Assembly (NCBI GenBank): GCA_902495545.1
Contig: CABUXM010000003.1
Location: 6,913 to 70,912, forward strand
Direction: 5' to 3'
Origin: an uncultured Collinsella sp.
GTDB lineage: Bacteria > Actinomycetota > Coriobacteriia > Coriobacteriales > Coriobacteriaceae
Length of the DNA: 64,000 bases
The notes beneath the pieces are model-generated. The model was given only the letters and a program-made list of their open reading frames with translations, was not told where the DNA came from and ran no database searches. This document shows, in pieces, positions 8,134 through 16,752 of the stretch (positions are counted from its first letter, which is position 1; each line of letters opens with the position of its first letter). The position numbers were made by a program, and so were the translations under genes.

Positions 8134-10353
8134 ATGGGTCCTCGCCAACGACAGGGACGCAGCCGTTCAAAGACGCATGCTCTGCCCATAATCCTGCTCT
8201 CGTTTTTGGGCTTTTTGCTTATCGCGGGCGTGGCATTTGGCATCGGCATGGTCGGCAACGTCAACCGCTGGCTGTCCGATCTGCCCGACTACACCGACGC
8301 CAACGCGTATCTGGTGAGCGAGCCCACCGAGATCGTCGACTGCAACGGCAACAAGATTGCAAGCTTCTACACGCAAAACCGCAAGTCCATCACCAAGGAC
8401 GAAGTCTCCCCCTACGTGCTGCAGGGCACCGTTGACGTCGAGGACGAGCGCTTCTACGAGCACGGCGGTATCGACCTGTGGGGTATCGCGCGTGCTGCGG
8501 TGGCAACCCTCGGCGGCGGACACGAAGGCGCCTCGACTATCACCCAGCAGCTGGTGCGCAACACCATCCTGCAGGAGGAGCAGTTCGACTCGACCATCGA
8601 GCGTAAGGTGCGCGAGGCCTACATCGCCGTCAAGATGGAGGACATGTACTCCAAAGACGAGATCCTCATGATGTACCTCAACACCATCTACTACGGTCAC
8701 GGCGCCTACGGTATTGAGGCCGCCGCCGAGACCTACCTGTCCAAGAGTGCCGCCGACCTCACCCTGAGCGAGGCCGCGCTGCTCATCGGCCTTCCCAACT
8801 CGCCCTCGCAGTACGACCCCACGGTCAATCCCGATCTGGCGCTGTCCCGTCGCAACAAGGTCCTCGACAACATGTTGCGCCTGGGCCACATCACGCAGGA
8901 GGAGCACGATGCCGCACAGGCCGAGCCCATCACCCTCAATGTGACCGAAATCTCGGGCAGCGGCGTCGACGTATACTCGCAGCCCTACTTTGTCTCCTAC
9001 GTCAAGCAGCTGCTGGAGCAGGAGTTCTCGACCGACGTGCTCTTTAAGGGCGGCCTGACCGTCAAGACCACCATCGACCCCACGATGCAGCAGGTGGCAG
9101 AGAATGCCGTCCGAGAGCAGCTCGACACGCTCTCGCTCGACGGCCTGGACATGGGCATGGTCGTCGTCGACCCCAAGACCGGCTACATCAAGTGCATGGT
9201 GGGCGGCTACGACTACAACGCCGACGAGAACCACGTAAACCATGCCACGGCCAAGCGTCCCGTCGGCTCCACCTTTAAGGCCTTTACGCTGGCAACTGCC
9301 ATCCAAAACGGCATGAACCCCAACGTCACCCTCAACTGCAACTCGCCGCTCAAGGCCAAGGGCACCACAACCGAGGTCCAAAACTACGCCAACCATAGCT
9401 ATGGCAACATCACGCTTAAGCAGGCGACGGCATACTCCTCCAACACCGGCTACATCCAGGTGGCGGAAGCCGTCGGCAACAGCAAGATCATCTCGCTCGT
9501 CAAAAAGCTCGGCATCGATCCCGCCAAGGACAACATCGAGGACGTTCCCGTCATGACCCTCGGCACCGGCTCGATCTCGCCGCTCGAGATGGCCGCCGCC
9601 TACGCGACGTTTGCCAACGGCGGCTACTATCGCCAGCCGATCGCCATCACCGAGATTGACTCTCGTACCGGTTCGGTGCTGTACCAGCACACCGACAATC
9701 CCTCACAGGTGCTTACCGAGGGCGAGGCCGCCGCGGTCACCGATGTTCTGTCCGGCGTCATGCAGGGCGGCGGTACGGGTGCTGCCGGTGCCCTGAGCGT
9801 CAACCAGCCCTATGCCGGCAAAACGGGCACCACCGACAACACCACCAACCTGTGGTTCTGCGGCTATACCCCGCAGCTGGCGTGCGCCCTGTGGACCGGC
9901 TATTCCGCGGGCGAGATCCCCATCCAAAAATACGGCACAGACCTGCTGGGCGACAGCACCAACCTGCCTGTCTTTAAGCGGTTTATGAACACCGTTCTGA
10001 CCGGTACCGAGCGCGAGGAGTTTGCGACCGGAACGGCGCCCACCTATAAGAACAACAGCGTCTGGAAGTTCTACGGCACCAACAACACCAAGAAGACGGA
10101 GAACGACGACAAGGACGAGAACGAGGACGAAGAGGAAACCACCACTACAACGACTACCACGACGACCACGACCACCGAGACCACGGGCGGCGACACCACC
10201 GGCGGCACCGGTACGACCGGTGGCTCGACGGGCGGCTCCACCGGTGGCTCGACGGGCGGCTCCACCGGTGGTTCGACCGGCGGCGATGGCGGCACGCCTA
10301 CGCCCACGCCCACTCCCGACCCCTCGCCCACGCCTGACGATACGGTCGGCTAG
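8134..10353 (+). CDS. Class A penicillin-binding protein (bifunctional transglycosylase/transpeptidase)
   Basis: 739-residue membrane-anchored peptidoglycan synthase of the PBP1a type. Order: signal-anchor helix at residues 17-40; GT51 glycosyltransferase domain with EDERFYEHGG (catalytic Glu near 104); transpeptidase domain with STFK (Ser379, Lys382), the SSN triad element, and KTGTT at 563-567. The final ~80 residues are low complexity: an acidic/Lys stretch, a run of 12 Thr, Gly-Gly-Ser-Thr repeats and Thr-Pro repeats, probably a flexible wall-spanning tail. The GGST codons form 24-bp DNA repeats (about 10219-10282) that could change length. ATG 8134 has GGAGG 7 bases upstream. Confidence 0.93.
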   Translation: MGPRQRQGRSRSKTHALPIILLSFLGFLLIAGVAFGIGMVGNVNRWLSDLPDYTDANAYLVSEPTEIVDCNGNKIASFYTQNRKSITKDEVSPYVLQGTVDVEDERFYEHGGIDLWGIARAAVATLGGGHEGASTITQQLVRNTILQEEQFDSTIERKVREAYIAVKMEDMYSKDEILMMYLNTIYYGHGAYGIEAAAETYLSKSAADLTLSEAALLIGLPNSPSQYDPTVNPDLALSRRNKVLDNMLRLGHITQEEHDAAQAEPITLNVTEISGSGVDVYSQPYFVSYVKQLLEQEFSTDVLFKGGLTVKTTIDPTMQQVAENAVREQLDTLSLDGLDMGMVVVDPKTGYIKCMVGGYDYNADENHVNHATAKRPVGSTFKAFTLATAIQNGMNPNVTLNCNSPLKAKGTTTEVQNYANHSYGNITLKQATAYSSNTGYIQVAEAVGNSKIISLVKKLGIDPAKDNIEDVPVMTLGTGSISPLEMAAAYATFANGGYYRQPIAITEIDSRTGSVLYQHTDNPSQVLTEGEAAAVTDVLSGVMQGGGTGAAGALSVNQPYAGKTGTTDNTTNLWFCGYTPQLACALWTGYSAGEIPIQKYGTDLLGDSTNLPVFKRFMNTVLTGTEREEFATGTAPTYKNNSVWKFYGTNNTKKTENDDKDENEDEEETTTTTTTTTTTTTETTGGDTTGGTGTTGGSTGGSTGGSTGGSTGGSTGGDGGTPTPTPTPDPSPTPDDTVG

Positions 10354-10375
10354 AAATCATCCGGCCATAAGCAAC

Positions 10376-10416
10376 AAGGCCCCCGAACAGCTTATTCAAC
10401 TGCTCGGGGGCCTTTT
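10376..10416 (+). terminator. Terminator after the penicillin-binding protein gene
   Basis: aaggcccccga (from 10376) pairs with tcgggggcctt and is followed by TTTTAGTTT, 22 bases after the stop codon. Confidence 0.9.
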
Positions 10417-10455
10417 AGTTTAAAGCGACCTGGCAGGCGGTCTTTATACCGGCAA

Positions 10456-10492
10456 ACAAAAAGGGGGTACCGACCCTCGTCGATACCCCCTT
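10456..10492 (-). terminator. Terminator after argR
   Basis: A perfect 9-bp stem, aagggggta with tacccccttt (10461-10492), is followed on the minus strand by TTTTTGTTTG. It ends the argR transcript about 50 bases past the stop. Confidence 0.9.
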
Positions 10493-10541
10493 ACAGGCAA
10501 CTATGTCAGCGCGCGCAGGGCCGAGCGCACGACCCGCACGC

Positions 10542-10979
10542 CTACTTGCGAGAATTGCTCAGCTTATTGATCAGCGCCTCAAGACGCTCGCCGTCCTCGG
10601 CCGTCTGGGCAATAACCAAAATCGTATCGTTGCCGGCAAGCGAGCCAAGCACATCGGGCAGCTCTGCCGCATCAACAGCGGCGGCGATGCCGGAAGCCGT
10701 GCCAGGCTGAGCCTTAATCATAACCAGATTATCGGTGCGCAGAACGCCCGTTACGAGCTCGGAAACCATACGCTGCAGGTGCAGGTCCTCTGCCAGAACA
10801 TAGATGCCCTCAGGGAGCTTACGCAGCCCCATATCGGCAATATCGCGAGAGACAGTCGCCTGCGTGCAATCAAAGCCCATAGCGCGGAGCTCATCGACCA
10901 GCACGCGCTGCGTGCGGACGTCCTTATTGCGCACAATATCTCTAATGGCATCCTGGCGCCCATTGCGTTTTTTAGCCAT
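10542..10979 (-). CDS. argR: Arginine repressor ArgR/AhrC
   Basis: 145-residue hexameric arginine-responsive repressor. The N-terminal winged helix contains the DNA-recognition segment CTQATVSRDI. The C-terminal oligomerisation and arginine-binding domain shows the typical pattern with GTASGIAAAVD and GNDTILVI. ATG 10979 sits 5 bases after GGAGAGAGGG; an 11-codon upstream extension is unlikely. No arginine biosynthesis genes are in the window, so it probably acts in trans. I saw no clear ARG box in front of it. Confidence 0.92.
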   Translation of the reverse strand: MAKKRNGRQDAIRDIVRNKDVRTQRVLVDELRAMGFDCTQATVSRDIADMGLRKLPEGIYVLAEDLHLQRMVSELVTGVLRTDNLVMIKAQPGTASGIAAAVDAAELPDVLGSLAGNDTILVIAQTAEDGERLEALINKLSNSRK

Positions 10980-11067
10980 ACAAACCCTCTCTCCAAAAGA
11001 TGGCGGAGACAATCAATCAGTGATTGAATAGTTTAACGCTATTTGAAGGCTTTTGTGTATAAGAACG

Positions 11068-11105
11068 CATTTCGAAACAATTCTATGCAAATTTGTTTCG
11101 AAATG
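11068..11105. promoter_or_regulatory. 12-bp perfect inverted repeat between a glycosyltransferase gene and argR
   Basis: CATTTCGAAACA (11068-11079) and its exact complement TGTTTCGAAATG (11094-11105) are separated by 14 bases. It lies about 90 bases upstream of argR and just after the preceding gene's stop. There is no adjoining U-tract, so an operator is more likely than a terminator. It does not match the classical ARG box. Confidence 0.5.
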
Positions 11106-11111
11106 AGCCGT

Positions 11112-12152
11112 TTAGGCGGTTTTTGCGCCCGTCCGGTTAAGAAAAGCTGCCAGATGCGTACACATCACGCAGCGCGCGGGCTTGGCGCTGGCGATCGGCC
11201 CAAACAACAGACCGAGTCCCCGATGGTTATCCTTGAGCGCGGCGACCATCTGACGGGTTCGAGGCGCCTCGAGCATATCACGCATGCGGGCGGAACGCTC
11301 GATTGACGACACTCCATGCGGGCTCAGACACAAATTCTCGATGCAGGCGACCAGTCCGGCGAAGTAGAACTTTTGGCTTGCCAGCTTGAGCCGACCACCG
11401 CTATCTGCTTCCGAGAGTGAGTCCGCAAGCTCGTCGAGCGCTCGAGTGTCATCGGATATCCTGGCATACATGGTGGGATCAAAGGCATCTGTAAGCTTAG
11501 GTGCCACCGCGTGGAAACAAGCGTCGCCGCAGCCGGACACGAATCGTGCCTGCGAGAGCGCATAAGCCATAAACTCAACCGTACGGTACGCCTTGCCGCG
11601 CGACAGGCATGCCTCAAACAGCGAGCGGCTGTACATCACGCCAGAGGTCTGAGCGACTAGGCCGCCTAAAATCAACTGGGGCAGCCCAGTCACCATAGAA
11701 GACTCGTCTTCTATGGCAATAGGGGCAGCATCCAAGACGCGCGAATGACGCTCGCGATGCGCATCGTATCGATCGAGCGACACCGAGGGGAGCACAATGT
11801 CTGCCGCAGTATCGCACGCGATATCGACCATCTTGGAAAGGGCCTGCGGAGCAAACCACTCATCGGCGTTCATGGCGATGATTTGAGAGCCGCGCGAGGC
11901 ATCAAAACCGGCACGAAGACAAGCGCCGCGCTTCGCGTCCTCGACGTCAATCAAATCAATATGGATGTCCCTGTCGGCAGCAACTTGAAGCGAATGGCGC
12001 ACACCGGGCGCAGCATCGCGGCAGACAACGACAATCTGCAAATCATAGAGGTCTTGGTTCTGGATACTCTCGAGCGCACGCATCGCATAGCTGGGCGAAC
12101 CTTCTACTACAAGGATCACCGAAAGTCGCGGATGCGAGCCACGTCGAACCAA
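11112..12152 (-). CDS. Family 2 glycosyltransferase-like protein
   Basis: 346-residue protein with a GT-A fold N-terminus: LSVILVVEG at residues 10-18, then a central MNADEWFAPQAL segment, where the usual DxD is replaced by NADEW. The rest does not resemble a known transferase strongly. It begins with TTG at 12152, preceded by GAGAGGA 8 bases away; no better ATG is in frame. No membrane segment is seen. Acceptor and sugar are unknown, and given the altered DxD the enzymatic activity itself is uncertain. Confidence 0.65.
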   Translation of the reverse strand: MVRRGSHPRLSVILVVEGSPSYAMRALESIQNQDLYDLQIVVVCRDAAPGVRHSLQVAADRDIHIDLIDVEDAKRGACLRAGFDASRGSQIIAMNADEWFAPQALSKMVDIACDTAADIVLPSVSLDRYDAHRERHSRVLDAAPIAIEDESSMVTGLPQLILGGLVAQTSGVMYSRSLFEACLSRGKAYRTVEFMAYALSQARFVSGCGDACFHAVAPKLTDAFDPTMYARISDDTRALDELADSLSEADSGGRLKLASQKFYFAGLVACIENLCLSPHGVSSIERSARMRDMLEAPRTRQMVAALKDNHRGLGLLFGPIASAKPARCVMCTHLAAFLNRTGAKTA

Positions 12153-12313
12153 GTTATCCGTCCTCTCGACAGCAATGAATCAAACTGTCGTTCATGGTAC
12201 ACCCCGGCAATAAAAGCAATGAGACACCGGTTGCACTGCACGCCAAGAACAGATGTTGCACACGCGCAGCCCACAGATGACAGGTGCCGACGAACGGCGC
12301 GTCGAGCCCTCCC

Positions 12314-13138
12314 CTAGTCGAGCACGACAAGCTCGGCGGGATCGTAATCCACGCCCATAAACGTAAGGCCGCAGGCAGGAGCCGTGGGGCCTGCAGCGGT
12401 ACGGTCGCAAGCATCGATGACCTCGCGCATCCACTCGGGTTCACGGCGATGCATGCCAATCTCGACAAGCGTGCCCACGATCGTGCGGACCATCGAATGC
12501 AGAAACGCATTGCCCTCGATGTTAAACGTCAGGATGTCCTCGCCAAACGCAACCTCATGGCCAAACTCGGCGCGCATTACGCAGCGGTGCGTAGGTTTGC
12601 CCACGGCAGAGGCAACCTTGCAAAAGCTTTTAAAGTCCTGCTCGCCCAAAAGCGCAGGGCAGGCGGCCGCCATCGCATCGACGTCGAGGGGATAGCGATG
12701 CCACCACACAGCACCGCGTGACAGCACGGGCCGCGCATCACGATCGGCAATGCGATAGGTGTAAGTGCGAGAGCGCGCGTCAAAGCGCGCAGAAAAGCCC
12801 TTACGAGCCTTGTAGACCTCGTTGATGGCGATATCTTTGGGCAGCAGGGCATCCATGGCCCGCAGCCACCTACGGCGCGTACACGCGAGCTCAGCGTCCG
12901 TTACGGGCACGCTGATGTACTGAGCCACGGCATGAACGCCGGCATCGGTACGCCCCGCGCACGTCAAATCGATCGGGCGGCGAAGCAGCGTCTCGATGGC
13001 TCGACGTAGCTCACCCGCAACCGTCGTCTGTCCCGGCTGCTCGGCAAATCCGCTATACGATGAACCATCATAGGCCACACGAAATACGAGCGTGGCGTCA
13101 AGCTCGGGGGTCGAATTGAAATCAGACGGCGCAGTCAT
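12314..13138 (-). CDS. truA: tRNA pseudouridine(38-40) synthase TruA
   Basis: 274-residue TruA, which isomerises uridines 38-40 in the tRNA anticodon arm. The catalytic Asp lies in AGRTDAGVHA near residue 60, and the protein has the usual duplicated fold length. I prefer ATG 13138, with GGGAG 5 bases upstream, to an in-frame TTG at 13153. It follows the rplQ terminator on the same strand, a common truA position, but appears to be a separate transcript. Confidence 0.93.
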   Translation of the reverse strand: MTAPSDFNSTPELDATLVFRVAYDGSSYSGFAEQPGQTTVAGELRRAIETLLRRPIDLTCAGRTDAGVHAVAQYISVPVTDAELACTRRRWLRAMDALLPKDIAINEVYKARKGFSARFDARSRTYTYRIADRDARPVLSRGAVWWHRYPLDVDAMAAACPALLGEQDFKSFCKVASAVGKPTHRCVMRAEFGHEVAFGEDILTFNIEGNAFLHSMVRTIVGTLVEIGMHRREPEWMREVIDACDRTAAGPTAPACGLTFMGVDYDPAELVVLD

Positions 13139-13172
13139 GGGCGCTCCCAACAAACAAGTAACGGTATCGCGA

Positions 13173-13205
13173 CAAAAAAAGAGGGGTACGCGAACGTACC
13201 CCTCG
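13173..13205 (-). terminator. Terminator of the alpha/spc ribosomal operon
   Basis: A perfect 10-bp stem (gaggggtacg with cgtacccctc, 13181-13204) is followed on the minus strand by seven T. It lies 26 bases past the rplQ stop and before truA. Confidence 0.93.
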
Positions 13206-13230
13206 AATATAGCCTATGCAGACGGAATGT

Positions 13231-13698
13231 CTACTCAGCGGTCTCCTCAGCGGGAGCCTCCTCGACGGCCTCGACCTTCTTGGGAGCAGCGGCCTTCTTG
13301 GGGGCCGGAGCGGCCTTCTTGGCCTTAGGCGTGCAAGGCTCGGTGACGAGCTCCATGATAACGATGGGAGCGTTGTCGCCCTTGCGGTTGCCGAGCTTCA
13401 TGATGCGGGTGTAACCGCCGTTGCGGTCCTGCCACATGCCCTGGGCAGCCTTGTCGAAGATCTCGGCAACGAGCTGCTTATCGCCGAGCTTGGCGATAGC
13501 CAGACGACGAGAGTGCAGGTCGCCCTTCTTGGCCCAAGTGATGATCGGGTCGACGACCGAACGCAGCGCCTTAGCGCGGGTCTCGGTGGTCTTGATGCGG
13601 TCGTTCTCGAAGAGGGCCTTAGCAAGGCTCTTCTTCATGGCCTTGGTGTGGCTCGCATCGGTGCCGAGCTTCAGGCCCTTCTTAACGTTGTGACGCAT
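13231..13698 (-). CDS. rplQ: 50S ribosomal protein L17
   Basis: 155 residues. The L17 core (residues 1-~118, HNVKKGLKLGTDASHTKAM at the start) is followed by a ~35-residue Ala/Lys/Pro/Glu-rich tail, typical of actinobacterial L17. It is the last gene of the operon, 30 bases after rpoA, and is followed by a strong terminator. Confidence 0.96.
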   Translation of the reverse strand: MRHNVKKGLKLGTDASHTKAMKKSLAKALFENDRIKTTETRAKALRSVVDPIITWAKKGDLHSRRLAIAKLGDKQLVAEIFDKAAQGMWQDRNGGYTRIMKLGNRKGDNAPIVIMELVTEPCTPKAKKAAPAPKKAAAPKKVEAVEEAPAEETAE

Positions 13699-13728
13699 GG
13701 TCTAGTTTCTCCTCAAATATGCGAAGCA

Positions 13729-14670
13729 TTAAGCCTTCAGGCTCAGGCCCATGGACTCAAGCTTGTCCTTCACTTCCTCGATCGACTTAACACCGAAGTT
13801 ACGGATGTTGAGCAGATCGTTCTCCGAGAACTCAACGAGCTGACGGACCGAGTGAATGCTGGCGCGCTTAAGGCAGTTGTAGGAACGGACGGAAAGGTCC
13901 AGATCCTCGATCTGCTTGTCCAGCTCGGCGTTGTCGTTGGTGACCTCGGGAGCGAAGATCGAAGCCTCCTCCTCGACCTCGGGGGTCTCGGCAAGGTTCA
14001 TAAAGGCGGCCATATGCTGGTTGATGATATTGGCAGCCTGGACCACGGCGTCGCGCGGGGCGATGGAGCCGTTGGTCTCGATCTCGAGGACAAGGCGGTC
14101 GTAGTCGGTGTGCTGACCGACACGGCAAGCCTCAACGAGCTTGGCGCAACGGGAAACCGGCGAGTACAGCGAGTCGACGTGGATCACACCGATGGGATCG
14201 TTGTCGCGCTTGTTTGCCTCGCCAGAAACATAGCCGCGGCCATAGCCGATGCGCATGCTCATGGTGAGATGGCCACCCTCGGTGAGCGTAGCAATGTGCT
14301 GCTCGGGGTTGACCAGCTCAAACTCGGACGGAATAAAGAAGTCCGCACCGGTGACCTCGCAGGGGCCGTCAACCGAGATGGTGGCGGTCGCCTCGTCGGT
14401 CGTGCCGAGAGCCCTGAAGACAAGACCCTTGACATTCAGGACGATGTCGGTGACATCCTCGACCATGTTAGGGATGGTCATGAACTCGTGCTGCGCACCA
14501 TCGATCTGAATAGCCTCGACGGCGGCACCCTCGAGCGAGGACAGAAGAACGCGACGAAGGGAGTTACCCAGCGTATCGCCGTAGCCACGCTCGAGCGGCT
14601 CGACGGAGACACGAGCAGACGTCTCGTTGATCTCTTCGACCTGAACCTGAGGCCTAATGAATTCTGACAT
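13729..14670 (-). CDS. rpoA: RNA polymerase alpha subunit
   Basis: 313 residues. The N-terminal dimerisation domain includes LERGYGDTLGNSLRRVLLSS (residues 27-46). After an acidic linker near 225-240, the C-terminal DNA-binding domain ends with NLGVKSIEEVK-type sequence (here IRNFGVKSIEEVKDKL). It sits between rpsD and rplQ in the standard alpha-operon order. Confidence 0.97.
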   Translation of the reverse strand: MSEFIRPQVQVEEINETSARVSVEPLERGYGDTLGNSLRRVLLSSLEGAAVEAIQIDGAQHEFMTIPNMVEDVTDIVLNVKGLVFRALGTTDEATATISVDGPCEVTGADFFIPSEFELVNPEQHIATLTEGGHLTMSMRIGYGRGYVSGEANKRDNDPIGVIHVDSLYSPVSRCAKLVEACRVGQHTDYDRLVLEIETNGSIAPRDAVVQAANIINQHMAAFMNLAETPEVEEEASIFAPEVTNDNAELDKQIEDLDLSVRSYNCLKRASIHSVRQLVEFSENDLLNIRNFGVKSIEEVKDKLESMGLSLKA

Positions 14671-14702
14671 GTATTACCTCCAGCCTCAGCAGCCCGGATG
14701 GA

Positions 14703-15299
14703 CTACTTAGAGTAGAGCTCGACGATGAGCTGCTCGTTGATATCACCGCTGATCTGCTCACGCGTCGGCAGAGCGAGCACGTTACCAGACAGCTTCTCGA
14801 TATCGACCTCGAGCCAGCCAGGGACCTCAAAGCGCTCGGAGGAAATCAGGGCCTCCTTGATGGGGAGGAGGTCACGGAACTTCTCGCCGACAGCGACGAC
14901 GTCGCCGGCCTTGACGCGGTAGGACGGGATGTCCACGCGCTTGCCGTTCACGGTAAAGTGACCGTGACGGACGGACTGACGAGCCTCTTTGCGGGTGCGG
15001 GCGAAGCCAAGACGGAAGACGACGTTGTCGAGGCGAGACTCAAGGATGATCATGAGGTTCTCACCGGTGACGCCGTTCATCTTACGGGCCTTGTTGAAGT
15101 AGCCGTGGAACTGCTTCTCCAGAACGCCATAGATGAACTTGACCTTCTGCTTCTCGCGCAGCTGCATGCCGTACTCAGATTCCTTGCGACGGCGCTTGGG
15201 CTGACGGATAGATTCCTTCTTGCTGCTGTAACCGAGCTCAGCGGGATCGATCCCGAGCTGACGGCAGCGCTTAAGAACAGGAGTCCTGTCGATTGCCAT
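14703..15299 (-). CDS. rpsD: 30S ribosomal protein S4
   Basis: 198-residue 16S rRNA assembly protein with the S4 RNA-binding domain in the middle (ESRLDNVVFRLGFARTRKEA). It lacks the N-terminal zinc cysteines of some S4 forms. Many bacteria use S4 to repress the alpha operon translationally; the target was not identified here. Confidence 0.96.
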   Translation of the reverse strand: MAIDRTPVLKRCRQLGIDPAELGYSSKKESIRQPKRRRKESEYGMQLREKQKVKFIYGVLEKQFHGYFNKARKMNGVTGENLMIILESRLDNVVFRLGFARTRKEARQSVRHGHFTVNGKRVDIPSYRVKAGDVVAVGEKFRDLLPIKEALISSERFEVPGWLEVDIEKLSGNVLALPTREQISGDINEQLIVELYSK

Positions 15300-15318
15300 A
15301 TTGATACGATCCTTTCAG

Positions 15319-15723
15319 TTACACGCGGCGACGCTTCTTGGGGCGGCAGCCGTTGTGCGGAATGGGGGTCTTGTCCTGGATGCTCGAGACCTCGAGGCCA
15401 GCAGCCTGGAGGGAGCGGATGGCGGTCTCACGACCGGAGCCGGGGCCCTTGACGAAGACGGAAACCTTCTTCATACCGTGCTCCATGGCCTGCTTGGCAG
15501 CAGCCTCGGCAGCCATCTGGGCAGCGAACGGCGTGGACTTACGGGAGCCTTTGAAGCCCACCTGGCCAGCCGACTTCCAGGAAATGACGTTGCCCTGGGG
15601 ATCGGTGATCGAAACGATCGTGTTGTTGAACGTAGAACGAATGTGAGCCTGGCCCACGGAAATGTTCTTACGGTCCGCGCGCTTCAGACGGGCAGCGCGA
15701 ACGTTCTTCTTAGCAGTAGCCAT
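15319..15723 (-). CDS. rpsK: 30S ribosomal protein S11
   Basis: 134 residues. Typical S11: central HIRSTFNNTIVSITDPQGN and the C-terminal DKTPIPHNGCRPKKRRRV. It lies 19 bases upstream of rpsD in alpha-operon order. Confidence 0.97.
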   Translation of the reverse strand: MATAKKNVRAARLKRADRKNISVGQAHIRSTFNNTIVSITDPQGNVISWKSAGQVGFKGSRKSTPFAAQMAAEAAAKQAMEHGMKKVSVFVKGPGSGRETAIRSLQAAGLEVSSIQDKTPIPHNGCRPKKRRRV

Positions 15724-15737
15724 CTATCTAGCGCTCC

Positions 15738-16112
15738 TTATTTCTTCTTCTTAGCACCGATCTGACGCTTCGGGCCCTTGCGGGTACGAGCGTTAGTGTG
15801 GGTGCGCTGGCCGCGGACCGGGAGGCCCTTGCGGTGACGAAGGCCGCGGTTGCAGCCGATGTCCATAAGGCGCTTGACGTTCTGGTTGCGCTCACGGCGG
15901 AGGTCGCCCTCAACCATGATCTGGTTCTTATCGATATAATCGCGGATCGCGTTAACCTCATCCTCGGTGAGGTCCTTAACGCGCGTATCCACGTTAACGT
16001 TGCACTCGACGCAAATCTTCGTCGCAGTGGTGCGGCCGATGCCGTAAATGTAGGTCAGACCGATCTCAACGCGCTTCTCACGCGGGAGGTCGACACCATT
16101 AATACGGGCCAA
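15738..16112 (-). CDS. rpsM: 30S ribosomal protein S13
   Basis: 124 residues with the standard start ARINGVDLPREKRVEIGL and the basic C-terminus TNARTRKGPKRQ. It binds the head of the 30S subunit and contacts tRNA. Followed by rpsK after 14 bases. Confidence 0.97.
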   Translation of the reverse strand: MARINGVDLPREKRVEIGLTYIYGIGRTTATKICVECNVNVDTRVKDLTEDEVNAIRDYIDKNQIMVEGDLRRERNQNVKRLMDIGCNRGLRHRKGLPVRGQRTHTNARTRKGPKRQIGAKKKK

Positions 16113-16126
16113 CGTAGTCTCCTCTC

Positions 16127-16240
16127 TTAACCCTGACGCTGCTTATGACGGGGGTTCTCGCAAATGACGAGGACCTTGCCATGGCGCCTAATGATTTTGC
16201 ACTTATCGCACATCTTCTTGACCGAAGGACGTACCTTCAT
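16127..16240 (-). CDS. rpmJ: 50S ribosomal protein L36
   Basis: 37-residue zinc-ribbon ribosomal protein, translated by me from the minus strand: it begins MKVRPSVKKMCDKCK and ends PRHKQRQG. Zinc ligands are Cys11, Cys14, Cys27 and His32, the C+ form. ATG 16240 is preceded by GAAAGGAAG. Position between infA and rpsM is the standard one. It is too short for many gene finders. Confidence 0.96.
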   Translation of the reverse strand: MKVRPSVKKMCDKCKIIRRHGKVLVICENPRHKQRQG

Positions 16241-16390
16241 CGTTCTTCCTTTCGGTAGCGCTCAAACTACTTCCCTACTATCTACTCGCCCAGCCGCAGG
16301 CGTTTAAAACTATGGCTGGTCTTCACACACAATCCGACCGTAGGTTGAGCTAAGCCTGCAGTCGGAAATGGAGTGCGTGTATGCGTGCCG

Positions 16391-16609
16391 CTATTTGTAG
16401 CGATAGGTGATGCGGCCGCGGGTCAGGTCGTACGGGGAAAGCTCCACGACAACCCTGTCACCGGGGAGAATACGGATGTAATTCATTCGGATCTTGCCAG
16501 AAATGTTGCACAGAACCGAATGACCGTTCTCGAGCTCGACCTTAAACATGGCATTGGGCAGCGGTTCCTTTACCGTACCCTCGAGCTCAATTGCGTCTTC
16601 CTTCTTCAC
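16391..16609 (-). CDS. infA: Translation initiation factor IF-1
   Basis: 72-residue S1-like OB-fold factor that occupies the ribosomal A site during initiation. It contains LPNAMFKVELENGH and the closing DLTRGRITYRYK. I favour GTG 16609, which gives the usual 72 residues (KKEDAIELEG start); a TTG at 16615 would add two codons. Neither has a strong ribosome site (only AGAAAGA). A 150-base spacer containing an imperfect hairpin (16331-16362) separates it from rpmJ. Confidence 0.95.
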   Translation of the reverse strand: MKKEDAIELEGTVKEPLPNAMFKVELENGHSVLCNISGKIRMNYIRILPGDRVVVELSPYDLTRGRITYRYK

Positions 16610-16648
16610 AAGCAATCATCTTTCTCTAGAAAACGACAGCGATTGAGT

Positions 16649-16677
16649 ATTCTACAACACGTATGTACGCATCGTAA
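16649..16677 (-). promoter_or_regulatory. Candidate sigma-70 promoter for infA-rpmJ-rpsM-rpsK-rpsD-rpoA-rplQ
   Basis: Minus-strand -35 TTACGA (16672-16677) and -10 TAGAAT (16649-16654) are separated by 17 bases, about 40 bases upstream of infA, in an AT-rich gap after map. Confidence 0.5.
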
Positions 16678-16752
16678 TAACTTCGTAATGGCTCCACAAC
16701 TAAGTGGAACTTGTTACATTTGAAATGCTAAGGCATGCATTTAACGAAAGCC

